Source of the DNA: Streptomyces sp. HPF1205 | Lineage (GTDB): Bacteria > Actinomycetota > Actinomycetes > Streptomycetales > Streptomycetaceae | NCBI RefSeq assembly: GCF_020400825.1 | Contig: NZ_JAINVH010000001.1 | Span: 482,384-546,383, forward strand | DNA length: 64,000 nucleotides | Direction of reading: 5' to 3' | Shown here: positions 17,906 through 26,561 of the stretch, piece after piece | Position numbering within the stretch: position 1 is the first letter of the stretch | How the letters are laid out: each line of letters opens with the position of its first letter | The notes under the pieces: generated by a model | Database searches by the model: none | The model's input: only the letters and a program-made list of their open reading frames with translations | What the model was told of the DNA's origin: nothing | Made by a program: the position numbers and the translations under genes

Positions 17906-18313
17906 ATGACACCGAGTGACCGCGGACGAAGGACGCGAGGCGTACTCGTGATGACCGCCGTGGCGGCGGCGGCCCTCGCCGCGGCCTGTTCCGGCGGCGG
18001 GCAGCATACGGCGGACGCGGACTGCGCCTGGCAGCTGTCGTACGGAAACCGCCTGTACGTACCCCCGCAGAACGCCGCCGCCGTGGTCCAGGGCGTCCGC
18101 CACGAGGGGACCGCTCTCGGGCAGGGCTCCTTCGCGGGCTGCGCGGACGGCGGGGACAGCGCGGACGGCGGGGACGGCGGAGAGAAGGTCACCGTCTACC
18201 GGATCAAGGGGGTGGACCCGTCGCTGGCCGTCATCACGCAGGACGACCAGATCGGCGTGACCGACCCGAAGCATCTGCCGCCCCCGGTGAGCGCGTTGCT
18301 GGCCGGCCGCTGA
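17906..18313 (+). CDS. Small lipoprotein (possibly DUF6281-like)
   Basis: 135 residues. The signal peptide ends in a lipobox (ALAAAC|SGGG), so lipid attachment to Cys is expected. The body has CAWQLSYGNRLYVPPQ and VTVYRIKGVDPSLAVITQDD, which resemble the small DUF6281-type lipoproteins from memory. An acidic Gly-rich segment (DGGDSADGGDGGE) is encoded by a short DNA repeat. ATG 17906 has AGAGGGGG upstream. The function is unknown. Confidence 0.65.
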   Translation: MTPSDRGRRTRGVLVMTAVAAAALAAACSGGGQHTADADCAWQLSYGNRLYVPPQNAAAVVQGVRHEGTALGQGSFAGCADGGDSADGGDGGEKVTVYRIKGVDPSLAVITQDDQIGVTDPKHLPPPVSALLAGR

Positions 18314-18579
18314 GCCCCGGCCTCCTCGTAGCGCCCGCCGACGACGCGAGGAACGGGCGAGGTATGCCGTGAGCCGGGCTCCGGAAGACACCCGCACCCG
18401 GGGCCGCCGTTCCGTTCCGGGCGGGGTCCGCGCCCGGAACGCGCCCCTCCGCCCAGGCCCGCGATAGGCGTACGCACGGGGGTGGCGCCACCGGTTGCTC
18501 TGACGCATCATCAGCCTCATGGGGTATGCCGCCGGGGCGAGTGGGGGCATACCGGAGACGCGCACGGGGAGGGAACGCG

Positions 18580-19893
18580 ATGAGCGGCGGCAGCGGGCAG
18601 GGGATCGGCAGACGTGCGGTGGTCGCGGGGATGGCGCTCGGCGCCACGGCCCTGTCGACGGCTCCGGCCAGGGCACTGACGGCGGGGCGGGCCAAGGCGC
18701 CGGCGGCGGGAACGGGCGCGCGCCCGGGCCGGACGCCCGCGGCGGTGACCAGGTGGCGGACCGCGAGCGGGCACACCGTCCTGGCCCGGCCGCTGGCGAA
18801 TCCCGACGGGTCGAACCCGCTGGTCGAGATCTGGGACGTCAACCGGCACGGCCATGTGCTCGGCATGATCGACGCGGGCGAGGGCACCACGCCTCAGTGG
18901 CCCTCGGCGATCTGGGCGGACGGCCGGGTCACCGTACTGCCGCCGCCGGTGGCGGACGCCGCGGACTGCGGCGCGCGCCACCTCAACGACTCCGACCAGG
19001 CCGCCGGTTACTACACCGTCGGCGGCCGGACGCACGCCACCTTGTGGACCGGCGGCGTGCCGCGGGTACTGGACATCGGCACGGTCTACAGCGAGGCGAC
19101 CGCCCTCAACAACCTCGGGCAGGTCGCGGTATTCGGCTACGACGTGCCGAGCGGGGACACCGCGACACCGAGCAAGGCCTGCCTGGTCGACGGGACCACC
19201 GTCACCACGATCGCCCCGCCGCCCGCCCGGCAGGGCATCACCTTCTCCGCGGTCGCGGTCAACGACCGGGGCGAGGCCCTGATGCGCGGCTACATCCCGC
19301 AGAGCCCGATGCGCCTGGCGTACCTGTGGCGGGACGGCACCACCGTCGCCGACTTCACGGACATCGACGGCACCTGGAGCCTGATGGGCGTCGCCGGCCT
19401 CAACTCCCGCGGTGACGTCGTCGGCGACTACTCCTCGCAGTCCGGTCCGCCCACGACCCGCGCCTTCCTGTGGTCCGGCGGGACGCTGACCACCTTCACC
19501 GGCCCGCACAACGGCACCGCCTCGGTCTCCGACTACTCCATACAGCGGGCGCTCAACGACCTCGGCGACGTCGTCGGCTTCAGCAACAGCGCCGTCGGCC
19601 AGCGCCCCTTCCTGCGCAGCGGCGGCACCGCCACCGACCTCGGCACCCTCGGCGGCACGAGCGCCAGGGCGGTCGGCGTCAACAACGCCCGCCAGGTAGC
19701 CGGCGGTTCCTCCCTCGCGAACGGCTCCTGGTCCGCGTTCCTGTGGCGGGCGGGCGAGATGATCGCGATCACCCCGCCCCCCGGTTACGCCGGCACGGGC
19801 GCCTCCGCGATCACCGAACAGGGCGACGTCCTGGGGTGGGCCACCACCGTCGACGGCACCCGTACCGACTACTTCCGCTGGACGGTCCTGTAG
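18580..19893 (+). CDS. Tat-exported HAF-repeat (beta-propeller-like) protein, paralogue
   Basis: 437 residues. A twin-arginine signal (GIGRRAVVAGMALGATALST) precedes about seven HAF repeats, including the diagnostic DLGTLGGTSARAVGVNNARQVAGG and several 'LN..G..AG' / 'AFLW' units. ATG 18580 is preceded by GGGGAGGG. It is shorter than the paralogue at 837-2285 because it lacks the Gly/Ser/Thr linker and Cys tail. An extracellular propeller is likely; the ligand is unknown. Confidence 0.75.
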   Translation: MSGGSGQGIGRRAVVAGMALGATALSTAPARALTAGRAKAPAAGTGARPGRTPAAVTRWRTASGHTVLARPLANPDGSNPLVEIWDVNRHGHVLGMIDAGEGTTPQWPSAIWADGRVTVLPPPVADAADCGARHLNDSDQAAGYYTVGGRTHATLWTGGVPRVLDIGTVYSEATALNNLGQVAVFGYDVPSGDTATPSKACLVDGTTVTTIAPPPARQGITFSAVAVNDRGEALMRGYIPQSPMRLAYLWRDGTTVADFTDIDGTWSLMGVAGLNSRGDVVGDYSSQSGPPTTRAFLWSGGTLTTFTGPHNGTASVSDYSIQRALNDLGDVVGFSNSAVGQRPFLRSGGTATDLGTLGGTSARAVGVNNARQVAGGSSLANGSWSAFLWRAGEMIAITPPPGYAGTGASAITEQGDVLGWATTVDGTRTDYFRWTVL

Positions 19894-19959
19894 GGCGTAC
19901 GGATCCCGTGCCGCCGGTCCGCGGCGGCCGTCACCGGCGGCGTATCCAGGCCGGGGCGG

Positions 19960-20118
19960 TCAACCGGTCGGCTTGACGGGCGCGCTGCGTCCGTGGCGTC
20001 GGCCGCTGAGCTCGGCGTCGAGCGTCTCCTGGGCCACGCGCATGGCCTCGGCGTGGACGGGGTCTTGCAGCCGCTTCCACATCTCGTCCTCGGCGACGTC
20101 CTCCACATCGCTGACCAC
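19960..20118 (-). CDS. Small hypothetical protein, in frame after an upstream stop
   Basis: 52 codons from GTG 20118 to TGA 19960. The acidic-helical sequence (EDVAEDEMWKRLQDPVHAEA) and codon bias look coding. It lies in the same frame as the preceding 147-residue gene and starts 12 bp after that gene's TAA. It may be an independent small gene, a fusion split by a nonsense mutation, or the tail of a decayed gene. No ribosome binding site is obvious. Confidence 0.4.
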   Translation of the reverse strand: MVSDVEDVAEDEMWKRLQDPVHAEAMRVAQETLDAELSGRRHGRSAPVKPTG

Positions 20119-20130
20119 CCGGTGCCGGCG

Positions 20131-20574
20131 TTACTTCGCGTCCTGCGGGTGGGTGATCGCGCTCGTGTCCACGAAGAGTGCGGCGAATGCCGCGGTGGCC
20201 GCGGCGAAGGCGGTTGCCGCGTTCGGGTGCGAGGAGCCGTTCACGATCAATGCCACGCCGGAGAACACGACCGCTGGGGCAGCGAGAATCGCGGCGACCA
20301 GCCACAGAGGGTCGGGGGGCATCGACGAAACCTGCGCGTCCTGCTTCTTCTGTCGCGGGTTGACGATCGCACCAAGAAGGGCGGAAGCGAGAACGCTGAA
20401 GGTATTGCTCAGGTCCGACAGATCCACTGCGTCGGTTTCCCAGGCCAACAGACACACAATCACGAGTAGCCCGGCATAGGCCAGGGTCAGGAGCCCGCGA
20501 GCGGTGCGGGTCCGCACGCACTCCCAGAAATTCCTATGACGCGCCGACGTGTCTCTCCGCAAACGCCTGGTCAC
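20131..20574 (-). CDS. Small integral membrane protein, unknown
   Basis: 147 residues with a basic N-terminus and three to four membrane segments (LTLAYAGLLVIVCLLAW; FSVLASALLGAIV; LWLVAAILAAPAVVFSGVALIV; AATAFAAATAAFAALFV). The stop is TAA, unusual in this GC-rich genome. No family is recognised. It is divergent from another membrane protein gene (20832-21764), and the two may form a pair. Confidence 0.6.
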   Translation of the reverse strand: MTRRLRRDTSARHRNFWECVRTRTARGLLTLAYAGLLVIVCLLAWETDAVDLSDLSNTFSVLASALLGAIVNPRQKKQDAQVSSMPPDPLWLVAAILAAPAVVFSGVALIVNGSSHPNAATAFAAATAAFAALFVDTSAITHPQDAK

Positions 20575-20831
20575 TTCGTCAGCTTAGCCCGCGGCATGCG
20601 GAAACCTCCGTACCCGGGCGTGCGGCACGCAGGGTGACCGGGCCATGCCTACGCGGACGGGGCGCCGACGACCGGTGATCCACTCACGGGTGGATCCGAA
20701 TGGGTATTCGACCGGGAATACCGTGGCAGGCCGGACGTATTGTCGTCACAAGCCGGCAGAAGGAACGGGTGTCGTCGTGTACCCGGTGCGGCTGCCCGCT
20801 CATGGGGGAATGGCCCGCTGATCGGAGGGGG

Positions 20832-21764
20832 ATGGTTGCGGTGGTGGCGATCGGGTCTGCCGCCCGCGGCTCGCGGTTCACGCGCGGCGCGAACAGGCGG
20901 TTACGAGAAGCCCGCCACGACGAGTGGGCGAGACTGGCCGGCAGGTCGCTCGCGGACCACGTCGACGGGTGGGCGCATGTTCAGCGGAAGGCGCCGCTCC
21001 TGGTCTCGGAGATCGAATCCCTGGATTGGGAGGCGGAGCGATTCCTCGATGTACAGGACTGGTTACTGGTCCGCAAAATGATCCTCGGCGCCTTCGAGGC
21101 GGCGAAAGCCGCGGAGGAGGACGCGCCGAGCGCCGCCGGGGACGTCGGAGCTGCGGCGAGGGACAAGCCGGAGAAAACGCGGGCGTTGCTGAGCGTATTG
21201 ACGGCGAGAAAGGAGAGCATAGCCAAGTACGTCGCGGAGTCGGCAGAGATCCGGGCCAGAAGACGCTACTCCCGGGGCCTGGCCCTGGGCGCCGCATTGA
21301 GCATCGCGGCCCTCATACTGATCGGATTGGTCATGAGGGACGTCACCGTCGCACTCCACCACCCCTTCGACGGGTCGAACCAACTCAACCTCAAGGAGTT
21401 CTTCGCCTTACGGGACTCTCTGGCCTGCATCGGTGGCGGCTCGCTCGGCGCCGCCCTGAGCGTCCTCTTCCGCATAGGCGCGGGACAGCACGTCTCCTAC
21501 CGTTCGACCTCGGCCGCCACCGCCGTCTACCGCATGATCCTCGGCTGGATATTCGCCGCGGGAATCCTGTGCCTGGTGAAAGGCCACATCGTCGCCCTGT
21601 TCCCGGACCCGACGGAGGAACTCCTCAAGAGCAAGGACCCGTTCGACGACCCGTTGGTGGCGCAGTCCTTCTTCTTCTGGGTCGGCGTCGGCATCCTGGC
21701 GGGATTCAACGAACGCTGGGTGAAACGCCTCATCTCGCAACCCGTGAGCGACAAGAAGGGCTGA
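20832..21764 (+). CDS. Membrane protein with cytoplasmic helical N-terminus, TTA-containing
   Basis: About 310 residues. A long charged helical N-terminal half (~145 residues) is followed by four hydrophobic segments (GLALGAALSIAALILIGLVM; GGGSLGAALSVLFRI; MILGWIFAAGILCLVKG; FFFWVGVGILAGF). Three in-frame TTA leucine codons (20901, 21063, 21408) imply dependence on the rare bldA tRNA and hence developmental control. ATG 20832 abuts GGAGGGG; GTG 20769 with AAGGA is an alternative start. The family is not recognised. Local codon use is less GC-biased than in neighbours, suggesting transfer. Confidence 0.6.
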   Translation: MVAVVAIGSAARGSRFTRGANRRLREARHDEWARLAGRSLADHVDGWAHVQRKAPLLVSEIESLDWEAERFLDVQDWLLVRKMILGAFEAAKAAEEDAPSAAGDVGAAARDKPEKTRALLSVLTARKESIAKYVAESAEIRARRRYSRGLALGAALSIAALILIGLVMRDVTVALHHPFDGSNQLNLKEFFALRDSLACIGGGSLGAALSVLFRIGAGQHVSYRSTSAATAVYRMILGWIFAAGILCLVKGHIVALFPDPTEELLKSKDPFDDPLVAQSFFFWVGVGILAGFNERWVKRLISQPVSDKKG

Positions 21765-21819
21765 CCCCGCCCGCCCAGCGAGCCCGCCCGCAAGCACAGG
21801 CCGCGCCGGCGCTCGCGTA

Positions 21820-21863
21820 CTCCGATGAACGGCGGGCGGGTGTCAGTGAGGGAGGCGGTCGGC
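21820..21863. repeat. Direct repeat, copy 1 (remnant of a DUF397 gene end)
   Basis: 44 bp matching 23931-23974 at 40 of 44 positions in the same orientation. On the minus strand both copies encode the residues ADRLPH and a TGA stop. In copy 2 this is the true end of the DUF397 gene; here it is an orphan fragment just beyond the sigma factor stop. Confidence 0.7.
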
Positions 21864-21890
21864 GTGCGCGGGCGCGCCCCCAGAGGTGTG

Positions 21891-22937
21891 TCAATCCGTT
21901 TCAGGGAGGGTCCGGGGCAGTCCGAAACGCGTCATGACGTTGGTGTCGTGGAAGCCGGTGATGGACGTGATGTGGTCACCGGCGGTGGTGGTGACCAGCA
22001 GGGTGTATGCGCGGTGGACACCGCACTGAGGGTCGGCGAGGTACACGCCGAAGGCGGGCTGGCCGTTGGCACGGGTGGGCACCACGCGGTAGGTGCGGCC
22101 GGGCCGGAAGACGACGGCGGCAAAGAGACGCCGGGCCGATTCGATGCCGCGGTATTCCAGCATGGCCGGGGGCATGGACAGCCTCACGTCGGTGACGAGC
22201 AGTTCGATCAGGGCGTCCAGGTCCGCTCGTTCCAAGGCGTCGGTGAACCGGGCGACGAGCCGGTGTTCCGCGGCGCTGTCGGGTTGCCGCGCATGCCTGC
22301 CGCTGCGGGTGCCGCCGGCGTCGGCGAGGTGCTTGTCGACCGTGGCGCGGGCGCGTTTGAGGGCGCTGTTCACGGAATCCTCGGTGGCCTGGAGCATCCG
22401 GGCGGCCTCGTCGGCGTGATAGCCCAGGACGTCGCGGAGGACGAGCGCGGCGCGTTGCCTCGGGGGCAGTAGTTGCAGGGCGGTGACGAAGGCCAGGGAG
22501 ACGGCCTCGGTGGTCTCGTAACGGGCCTCAGGTCCGGGGCGCTGGTCGACGAGGTGGTCGAGCAGGACATCGGGATAGGGCTCAAGCCAGGGCGGGGCGT
22601 CGCCGGCGCCTGCGGGTTCCGGCAGGGCGCCCTCGGGCAGCGAGGGGGCTGCACGGGGGCGGGGGCGTCGGCTGTCGGCACGCAGCATGCTCAGGCACCG
22701 ATTGGTCGCGATCCTGTAGAGCCAGGTGCGCAGCGAGGACCGCTGGCCGAACTCGCCGAGGTTGCGCCAGGCGGACACCAGGGTTTCCTGGAGCGCGTCC
22801 TCGGCGTCCTGCAGGGATCCCAGGATGCGGTAGCAGTGCACCTGCAGTTCGTGGGAGTGGCCCTGGACCAGGTCGCGGAACGCGTCGTGGTCACCACCCT
22901 GAGCCCGAGCGATCAGGCCCGTCGTGTCCGTCCCCAT
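21891..22937 (-). CDS. ECF-type sigma factor with C-terminal SnoaL-like domain
   Basis: About 348 residues. Sigma region 2 (HDAFRDLVQGHSHELQVHCYRILGSLQDAEDALQETL; SLRTWLYRIATNRCLSMLR) and region 4 (LPPRQRAALVLRDVLGYHADEAARML) are followed by a ~120-residue SnoaL-like tail (FTDALERADLDALIELLVTDVRLSMPP). This layout fits ECF groups with a fused regulatory domain and no separate anti-sigma (SigG/SigJ-like, TIGR02960-like). ATG 22937 follows AGCGAGG; ATG 22961 is possible. It is divergent from a DHFR-like gene, a common pairing. Confidence 0.85.
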   Translation of the reverse strand: MGTDTTGLIARAQGGDHDAFRDLVQGHSHELQVHCYRILGSLQDAEDALQETLVSAWRNLGEFGQRSSLRTWLYRIATNRCLSMLRADSRRPRPRAAPSLPEGALPEPAGAGDAPPWLEPYPDVLLDHLVDQRPGPEARYETTEAVSLAFVTALQLLPPRQRAALVLRDVLGYHADEAARMLQATEDSVNSALKRARATVDKHLADAGGTRSGRHARQPDSAAEHRLVARFTDALERADLDALIELLVTDVRLSMPPAMLEYRGIESARRLFAAVVFRPGRTYRVVPTRANGQPAFGVYLADPQCGVHRAYTLLVTTTAGDHITSITGFHDTNVMTRFGLPRTLPETD

Positions 22938-23177
22938 CGGCGTAAACCCTCGCTTTTCCATCTTCCGGCGGGCGCTTTCGGCTCGTCCGAGAGTACGGAC
23001 GCCGCCGGGCCCCCGAACTGGGCGGTTACCGCGCGCCCGATTCGCGGGCCCGGCGGCGTCTGCCCGAAGGGAGACGGTCCCGTCCCGGGGGGCGCCCTGG
23101 ATGCGGAACAGGACGTGACCTCATCGACGGCGTGTCCGTACCGGTCACAGCCGGCAACACAGTCAAGGGAGCAGGAA

Positions 23178-23777
23178 ATGGGAAAGATCGTCATCAGCTC
23201 GAATGTCACCCTCGATGGGGTGGTCCAGGACCCGGACGGCGAGGAGGGCTTCGAACGGGGCGGCTGGTTCCACCAGTACGTGGCGGCCGACGACCTCGAG
23301 GACTGGGTCGCTCGCGAGACCCAGGAAGCGCTGGATGTCAACGCGCTGCTTCTGGGCGGGCGCAGCAGCCAGTGGTTCGCGGACCGGATGATGGCGCGTA
23401 ACGAAGGCGAAGGCCGTGTGAGCCCCGAGTGGGCGAACAGGGTGAGAAACCTCCCCAAGTACATCGTGTCGTCGACCCTTGAAGATCCTCAGTGGAGCAG
23501 CGCCACCTTCCTGACCGGCGATGTGGTGAAGGAGATCTCGGAGCTGAAGCGGAAGGTGGACGGGGAAATCCTGGTCTACGGCAGCTATCAGCTCGTGCGC
23601 ACACTGATGGAACACACCTTGGCCGATGAACTGCGGCTCGTGGTCTTCCCGGTCGTGCTCGGTTCCGGCATGCGCATTTTCGACGAGATCGGCGACAAGA
23701 AGCCGCTGCGCCTGGTCGACACCCGAAAGATGGGTGGCAGCCTGGTGTTCCACCGGTACGAATTCGTGCAGGGCTGA
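23178..23777 (+). CDS. Dihydrofolate reductase family (RibD C-terminal-like) protein
   Basis: 199 residues. It starts with the strand KIVISSNVTLDGVVQDP and contains ALLLGGRSSQWFADRM, YIVSSTLEDPQW, GEILVYGSYQLVRTLMEH and LRLVVFPVVLGSGMRIF, the standard order for the RibD_C/DHFR-like family. It is probably an NADPH-dependent reductase; the substrate is unknown. ATG 23178 follows AAGGGAGCAGGAA. The divergent ECF sigma gene may control it. Confidence 0.85.
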   Translation: MGKIVISSNVTLDGVVQDPDGEEGFERGGWFHQYVAADDLEDWVARETQEALDVNALLLGGRSSQWFADRMMARNEGEGRVSPEWANRVRNLPKYIVSSTLEDPQWSSATFLTGDVVKEISELKRKVDGEILVYGSYQLVRTLMEHTLADELRLVVFPVVLGSGMRIFDEIGDKKPLRLVDTRKMGGSLVFHRYEFVQG

Positions 23778-23837
23778 CGGCCGCGGACAGTGCCGGATCG
23801 GCGTTCGTCGGTGTTGCAGCAGCGCCCCCCCGGCCTG

Positions 23838-23875
23838 CTCGGGGCGCGGTCGCTCGGGCTGCGTCGCGCCCCGAG
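23838..23875. terminator. Terminator between convergent genes
   Basis: CTCGGGGCGCG (23838-23848) pairs exactly with CGCGCCCCGAG (23865-23875) around a 16-nt loop. It lies between the DHFR-like gene (stop 23777) and the DUF397 gene (stop 23954), which converge, so it may serve both. Confidence 0.5.
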
Positions 23876-23930
23876 AGGCTGCCACTGCCGTTGCGGGGCG
23901 CCCTCGTTGGGCGACGGTTCCTCCTTCGGG

Positions 23931-23974
23931 CTCCGGTGAACGGCGGGCGGTTGTCAGTGGGGGAGCCGGTCGGC
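23931..23974. repeat. Direct repeat, copy 2 (spans the DUF397 stop)
   Basis: The 44-bp partner of 21820-21863. It contains the last six codons (ADRLPH) and the stop of the intact DUF397 gene plus about 22 bp beyond. Together the two copies bracket the ECF sigma/DHFR pair over 2.1 kb. Confidence 0.7.
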
Positions 23975-24172
23975 CTTTATCGCTCCTATGAAGGCGGACC
24001 ACGCCGTGGGGGAGAAGGCGAGGTGGGGGCCGTACGGCACCTTGCTGTCGCGGACCGGGACCTCGCCGGTGGCGGCGGCATGCGCGGGGGCCCACTCGAC
24101 GCACTCGCCGCCGTTGCTGCCGCTGAATGACGATTTACGCCAATCCTCATGGGGGATTGCGGTAAGGGTCAT
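23954..24172 (-). CDS. DUF397 family small protein
   Basis: 72 residues with the full family signature: WRKSSFSGSNGGECVEWAP, VPVRDSK and FSPTAWSAFIGAIKAD. DUF397 proteins are encoded beside XRE regulators throughout Streptomyces (abaA/whiJ-type clusters) and are thought to act as their small partners in developmental control. Its ATG overlaps the upstream regulator's stop (24169-24172), so the two are translationally coupled. Confidence 0.9.
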   Translation of the reverse strand: MTLTAIPHEDWRKSSFSGSNGGECVEWAPAHAAATGEVPVRDSKVPYGPHLAFSPTAWSAFIGAIKADRLPH

Positions 24173-24999
24173 GAGTAACGGTCCTTCAGGAGAGAATCGA
24201 TCAGCTCCGCCGTCTCGTCCGGCGGCTCGGCTACGGCCTTGAGCAGATCATATGCATCCTGAGCGGTCGTGACATCGCTCGGATCGGCCAGAACGTACCC
24301 GCGGGGAAAACCGTCGACGTGGACCACGTCCGCCCCCTCGCTGAACGACAGCAAGCTCCACGCGGACTCCGTCGCGTAGTGCGGGCCCTTGCGCCGGATG
24401 ACCTGCACCCGGTTCCGCGGTGTCTCCGCCAGGTCCCGCACGTACATGAGCTGGCGGCGCATCACCTCCGGGTCGCCCACCGTGTTCGTCAGGACCGCCT
24501 CGTTCAGGACCAGCCACAAGCGGGCCGGGTCCTGCTCCCTGGTCAGGATGTGCCGGCGTTCGACGCGCGCCGTGACCAGGTCCTCCAGATTGCTCGGGCG
24601 GGCCGTGCGCAGCACCGCACGCGCGTACTCCGGGGTCTGGACCAGGCCCGGGAAGAGTTGCGGGTGGAACATCCGCACCGTCGTCGCCGTCCATTCCAGT
24701 TCCGCGTACGGGCGGAACCACGGGGGGAAGGCGTAGCGCAGGGCGAGGGGCCAGAAGCGTTCGAAGCGGCCGCCCGCGTACGGGAAGGTCTCGTCGCAGA
24801 CCTTGGCGAAGTCCAGCGTGGGGACCCGGTCGCCGGACTCGATCTTGGCCACCAGGGAGTAGCTGCAGTGGGCCAGCGCGCCGAGTTCGGCGCGGGACAT
24901 GCCCAGGCGTTCGCGCTCCAGCCTCACCTCCTGGCCGAAGTACGCCAGTGGGGACGCCGTGGGGTCGCCGGACGGGATCTGCTCGGTCTTGGTGCTCAC
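24169..24999 (-). CDS. XRE-family regulator with DUF5753 (WhiJ-like)
   Basis: 276 residues. The N-terminal helix-turn-helix (FGQEVRLERERLGMSRAELGALAHCSYSLVAKIESGDRVP) is followed by a DUF5753 domain (YAELEWTATTVRMFHPQLFPGLVQTPEYARAVL; RVERRHILTREQDPARLWLVLNEAVL). The GTG at 24999 has AGGGA at 7-nt spacing. Together with the downstream DUF397 gene and the divergent ATP-binding gene it makes the three-gene set typical of Streptomyces, implicated in antibiotic and sporulation control. Confidence 0.9.
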   Translation of the reverse strand: MSTKTEQIPSGDPTASPLAYFGQEVRLERERLGMSRAELGALAHCSYSLVAKIESGDRVPTLDFAKVCDETFPYAGGRFERFWPLALRYAFPPWFRPYAELEWTATTVRMFHPQLFPGLVQTPEYARAVLRTARPSNLEDLVTARVERRHILTREQDPARLWLVLNEAVLTNTVGDPEVMRRQLMYVRDLAETPRNRVQVIRRKGPHYATESAWSLLSFSEGADVVHVDGFPRGYVLADPSDVTTAQDAYDLLKAVAEPPDETAELIDSLLKDRYS

Positions 25000-25125
25000 G
25001 AGAACTTCCCTGGTGCCGCTGGACAGTTGTTGCCGTCCAGGTGAACGCTCTATCACTCTCCGTTGCCACTCGACAGTCTAGGAGTAGCCAAGGACGCACG
25101 GGACAAGAACGGCGAAAGGTCCACG

Positions 25126-25596
25126 ATGACGACGACGGGAACCCGGACCGCACACCTCAGCGCTGACGCGGCGCCACACGAGACCGAGATCGTCAGCCGC
25201 TGGCCCACCGCCGGGCGGACGGTGGCGCGGGCCCGGCGGGAACTCGTGGACGCCCTCACCGCCTGGGGCCTGCCCGAACTGCGCGACGCGGCCGAGCTGG
25301 TGCTGTCCGAGCTGGTCACCAACGCGGTCCGGCACGCCCGCAGCCCGCGCGGACGGCTGATCGAGACCCGCGTCCGCCGGCTGCCCGACGGCCGGGTCCG
25401 GATCGAGGTGCACGACGCCAACACCGATCTGCCCGTGCCGCGGGCGAGTTCGGACACCGACGAGGGCGGGCGCGGGCTGCAACTCGTGGACGCGCTCACC
25501 GCCCACCAGTGGGGGGTGAGCGGCCGTACGGGGGTCGGCAAGGCGGTATGGGCGATCGTCGCCGGGCCCGGCGACGGGCAACGGCCCGGAGGCTGA
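25126..25596 (+). CDS. HATPase-c anti-sigma-factor-like ATP-binding protein
   Basis: 156 residues with a GHKL ATPase domain: the N-box LRDAAELVLSELVTNAVRHA, then VHDANTDLPVP (G1-like) and DEGGRGLQLVDALT (G2). These resemble RsbW/SpoIIAB anti-sigma kinases, but Streptomyces has dozens of orphan copies with unproven roles. ATG 25126 follows GCGAAAGG. It is divergent from the XRE/DUF397 pair, so a common regulatory unit is likely. Confidence 0.85.
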   Translation: MTTTGTRTAHLSADAAPHETEIVSRWPTAGRTVARARRELVDALTAWGLPELRDAAELVLSELVTNAVRHARSPRGRLIETRVRRLPDGRVRIEVHDANTDLPVPRASSDTDEGGRGLQLVDALTAHQWGVSGRTGVGKAVWAIVAGPGDGQRPGG

Positions 25597-25598
25597 CG

Positions 25599-25626
25599 GT
25601 GAGCCGCGGCCGGCCCGCGCGCTCAC
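25599..25626. terminator. Bidirectional hairpin between convergent genes
   Basis: GTGAGC (25599-25604) pairs with GCTCAC (25621-25626), with an inner CGCGG/CCGCG pairing. It overlaps the stop of the DUF3048 gene and follows the HATPase stop by 3 bp. It could end both convergent transcripts. Confidence 0.45.
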
Positions 25627-26561
25627 GGCGCCAGGATGATCCACGTGCGGCCCGGGTGCAGCGTCACCGTCCTGCCGTTCACGGTGTACGTGGTGCCGGC
25701 CGACTGCGTGGGGCGGGTCCAGCGGGCCTGGTACGACCTGCCGTCGCGGAGGACCTGCGCCGAACCGCTGCCGACGGTCTGGGAGAAGGGGACGAAGCCG
25801 GTACGGCTGTGGAAGCGGGACTCCTTGACGGTGACGTGCTGGATGATCACGTTGTCGGCCGTCCAGGGGGAGGCGGCGCCGTCCATGGCGACCCGGTAGC
25901 GCGAGCCGTTCCAGGTGAAGGCGAAGCGCGCCGAGGGCATGGCGGCCGAGGCCGAGGTGCCCGCCGTACCGCCCGGGGGAGGCGCGGCGGCGAACCGCAG
26001 GCCGATGTCCCGGGCGGGTGCGGCCCGGTCGGCGACGCCCTTGGTGCGCAGGTACTCGTTGTGCGGGGCGGGGCGGTCGGGGGAGCGGAAGAAGGCGCTG
26101 GTGCCGGTGACGGCGGCTATGTCCTTGTCCGCCTTCAGCACGGGCAGCAACTGGCTCTGCGCGCCGGAGAAGGCCAGGACGGGACGGCCGTACTGCGGCA
26201 GGATCTGCAGGTCGGTCTCGCGGGCGCTGCGGACCGGGCCGACGACCGGCGGCAGGTGGTTTCCGTCGAAGACCGCCATCAGGCGGGACAGGCCACCCTC
26301 GACCTCTATGCCGTAGACGATGTCCGCGCTGTTCAGGCCGGTCTGCGGGCGGGCCGCGCCGACGTTGTCGATCTTCACGGCCAGGACCTTGCCGGCCGCG
26401 CCGGGCTCGCCGGTCAGGTACGAGGTGGCGGGGGCGGACGAGCCGGAAGTGCCCGGCCCGGTCGTCGGGGCCGTGCCGCCGCCGCCCGTGCACGAGGTCA
26501 CGAGCACCAGGACGACCGCCCCGGCCGCCGCTGCGGCCCCCACAGCCCTCTGCCTGCGCAT
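25623..26561 (-). CDS. DUF3048 (YerB-like) lipoprotein
   Basis: 312 residues. The signal peptide ends in lipobox LVTSC|TGGGG. The DUF3048 body is clear: VLAVKIDNVGAARPQTGLNSADIVYGIEVEGGLSRLMAVF, VVGPVRSARETDLQI, and a C-terminal VTLHPGRTWIILAP. The family includes YerB of Bacillus; a role at the cell surface is assumed but the biochemistry is unknown. ATG 26561 is chosen; GTG codons three and two positions upstream are also possible, with AGAGGA before them. Confidence 0.85.
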   Translation of the reverse strand: MRRQRAVGAAAAAGAVVLVLVTSCTGGGGTAPTTGPGTSGSSAPATSYLTGEPGAAGKVLAVKIDNVGAARPQTGLNSADIVYGIEVEGGLSRLMAVFDGNHLPPVVGPVRSARETDLQILPQYGRPVLAFSGAQSQLLPVLKADKDIAAVTGTSAFFRSPDRPAPHNEYLRTKGVADRAAPARDIGLRFAAAPPPGGTAGTSASAAMPSARFAFTWNGSRYRVAMDGAASPWTADNVIIQHVTVKESRFHSRTGFVPFSQTVGSGSAQVLRDGRSYQARWTRPTQSAGTTYTVNGRTVTLHPGRTWIILAP

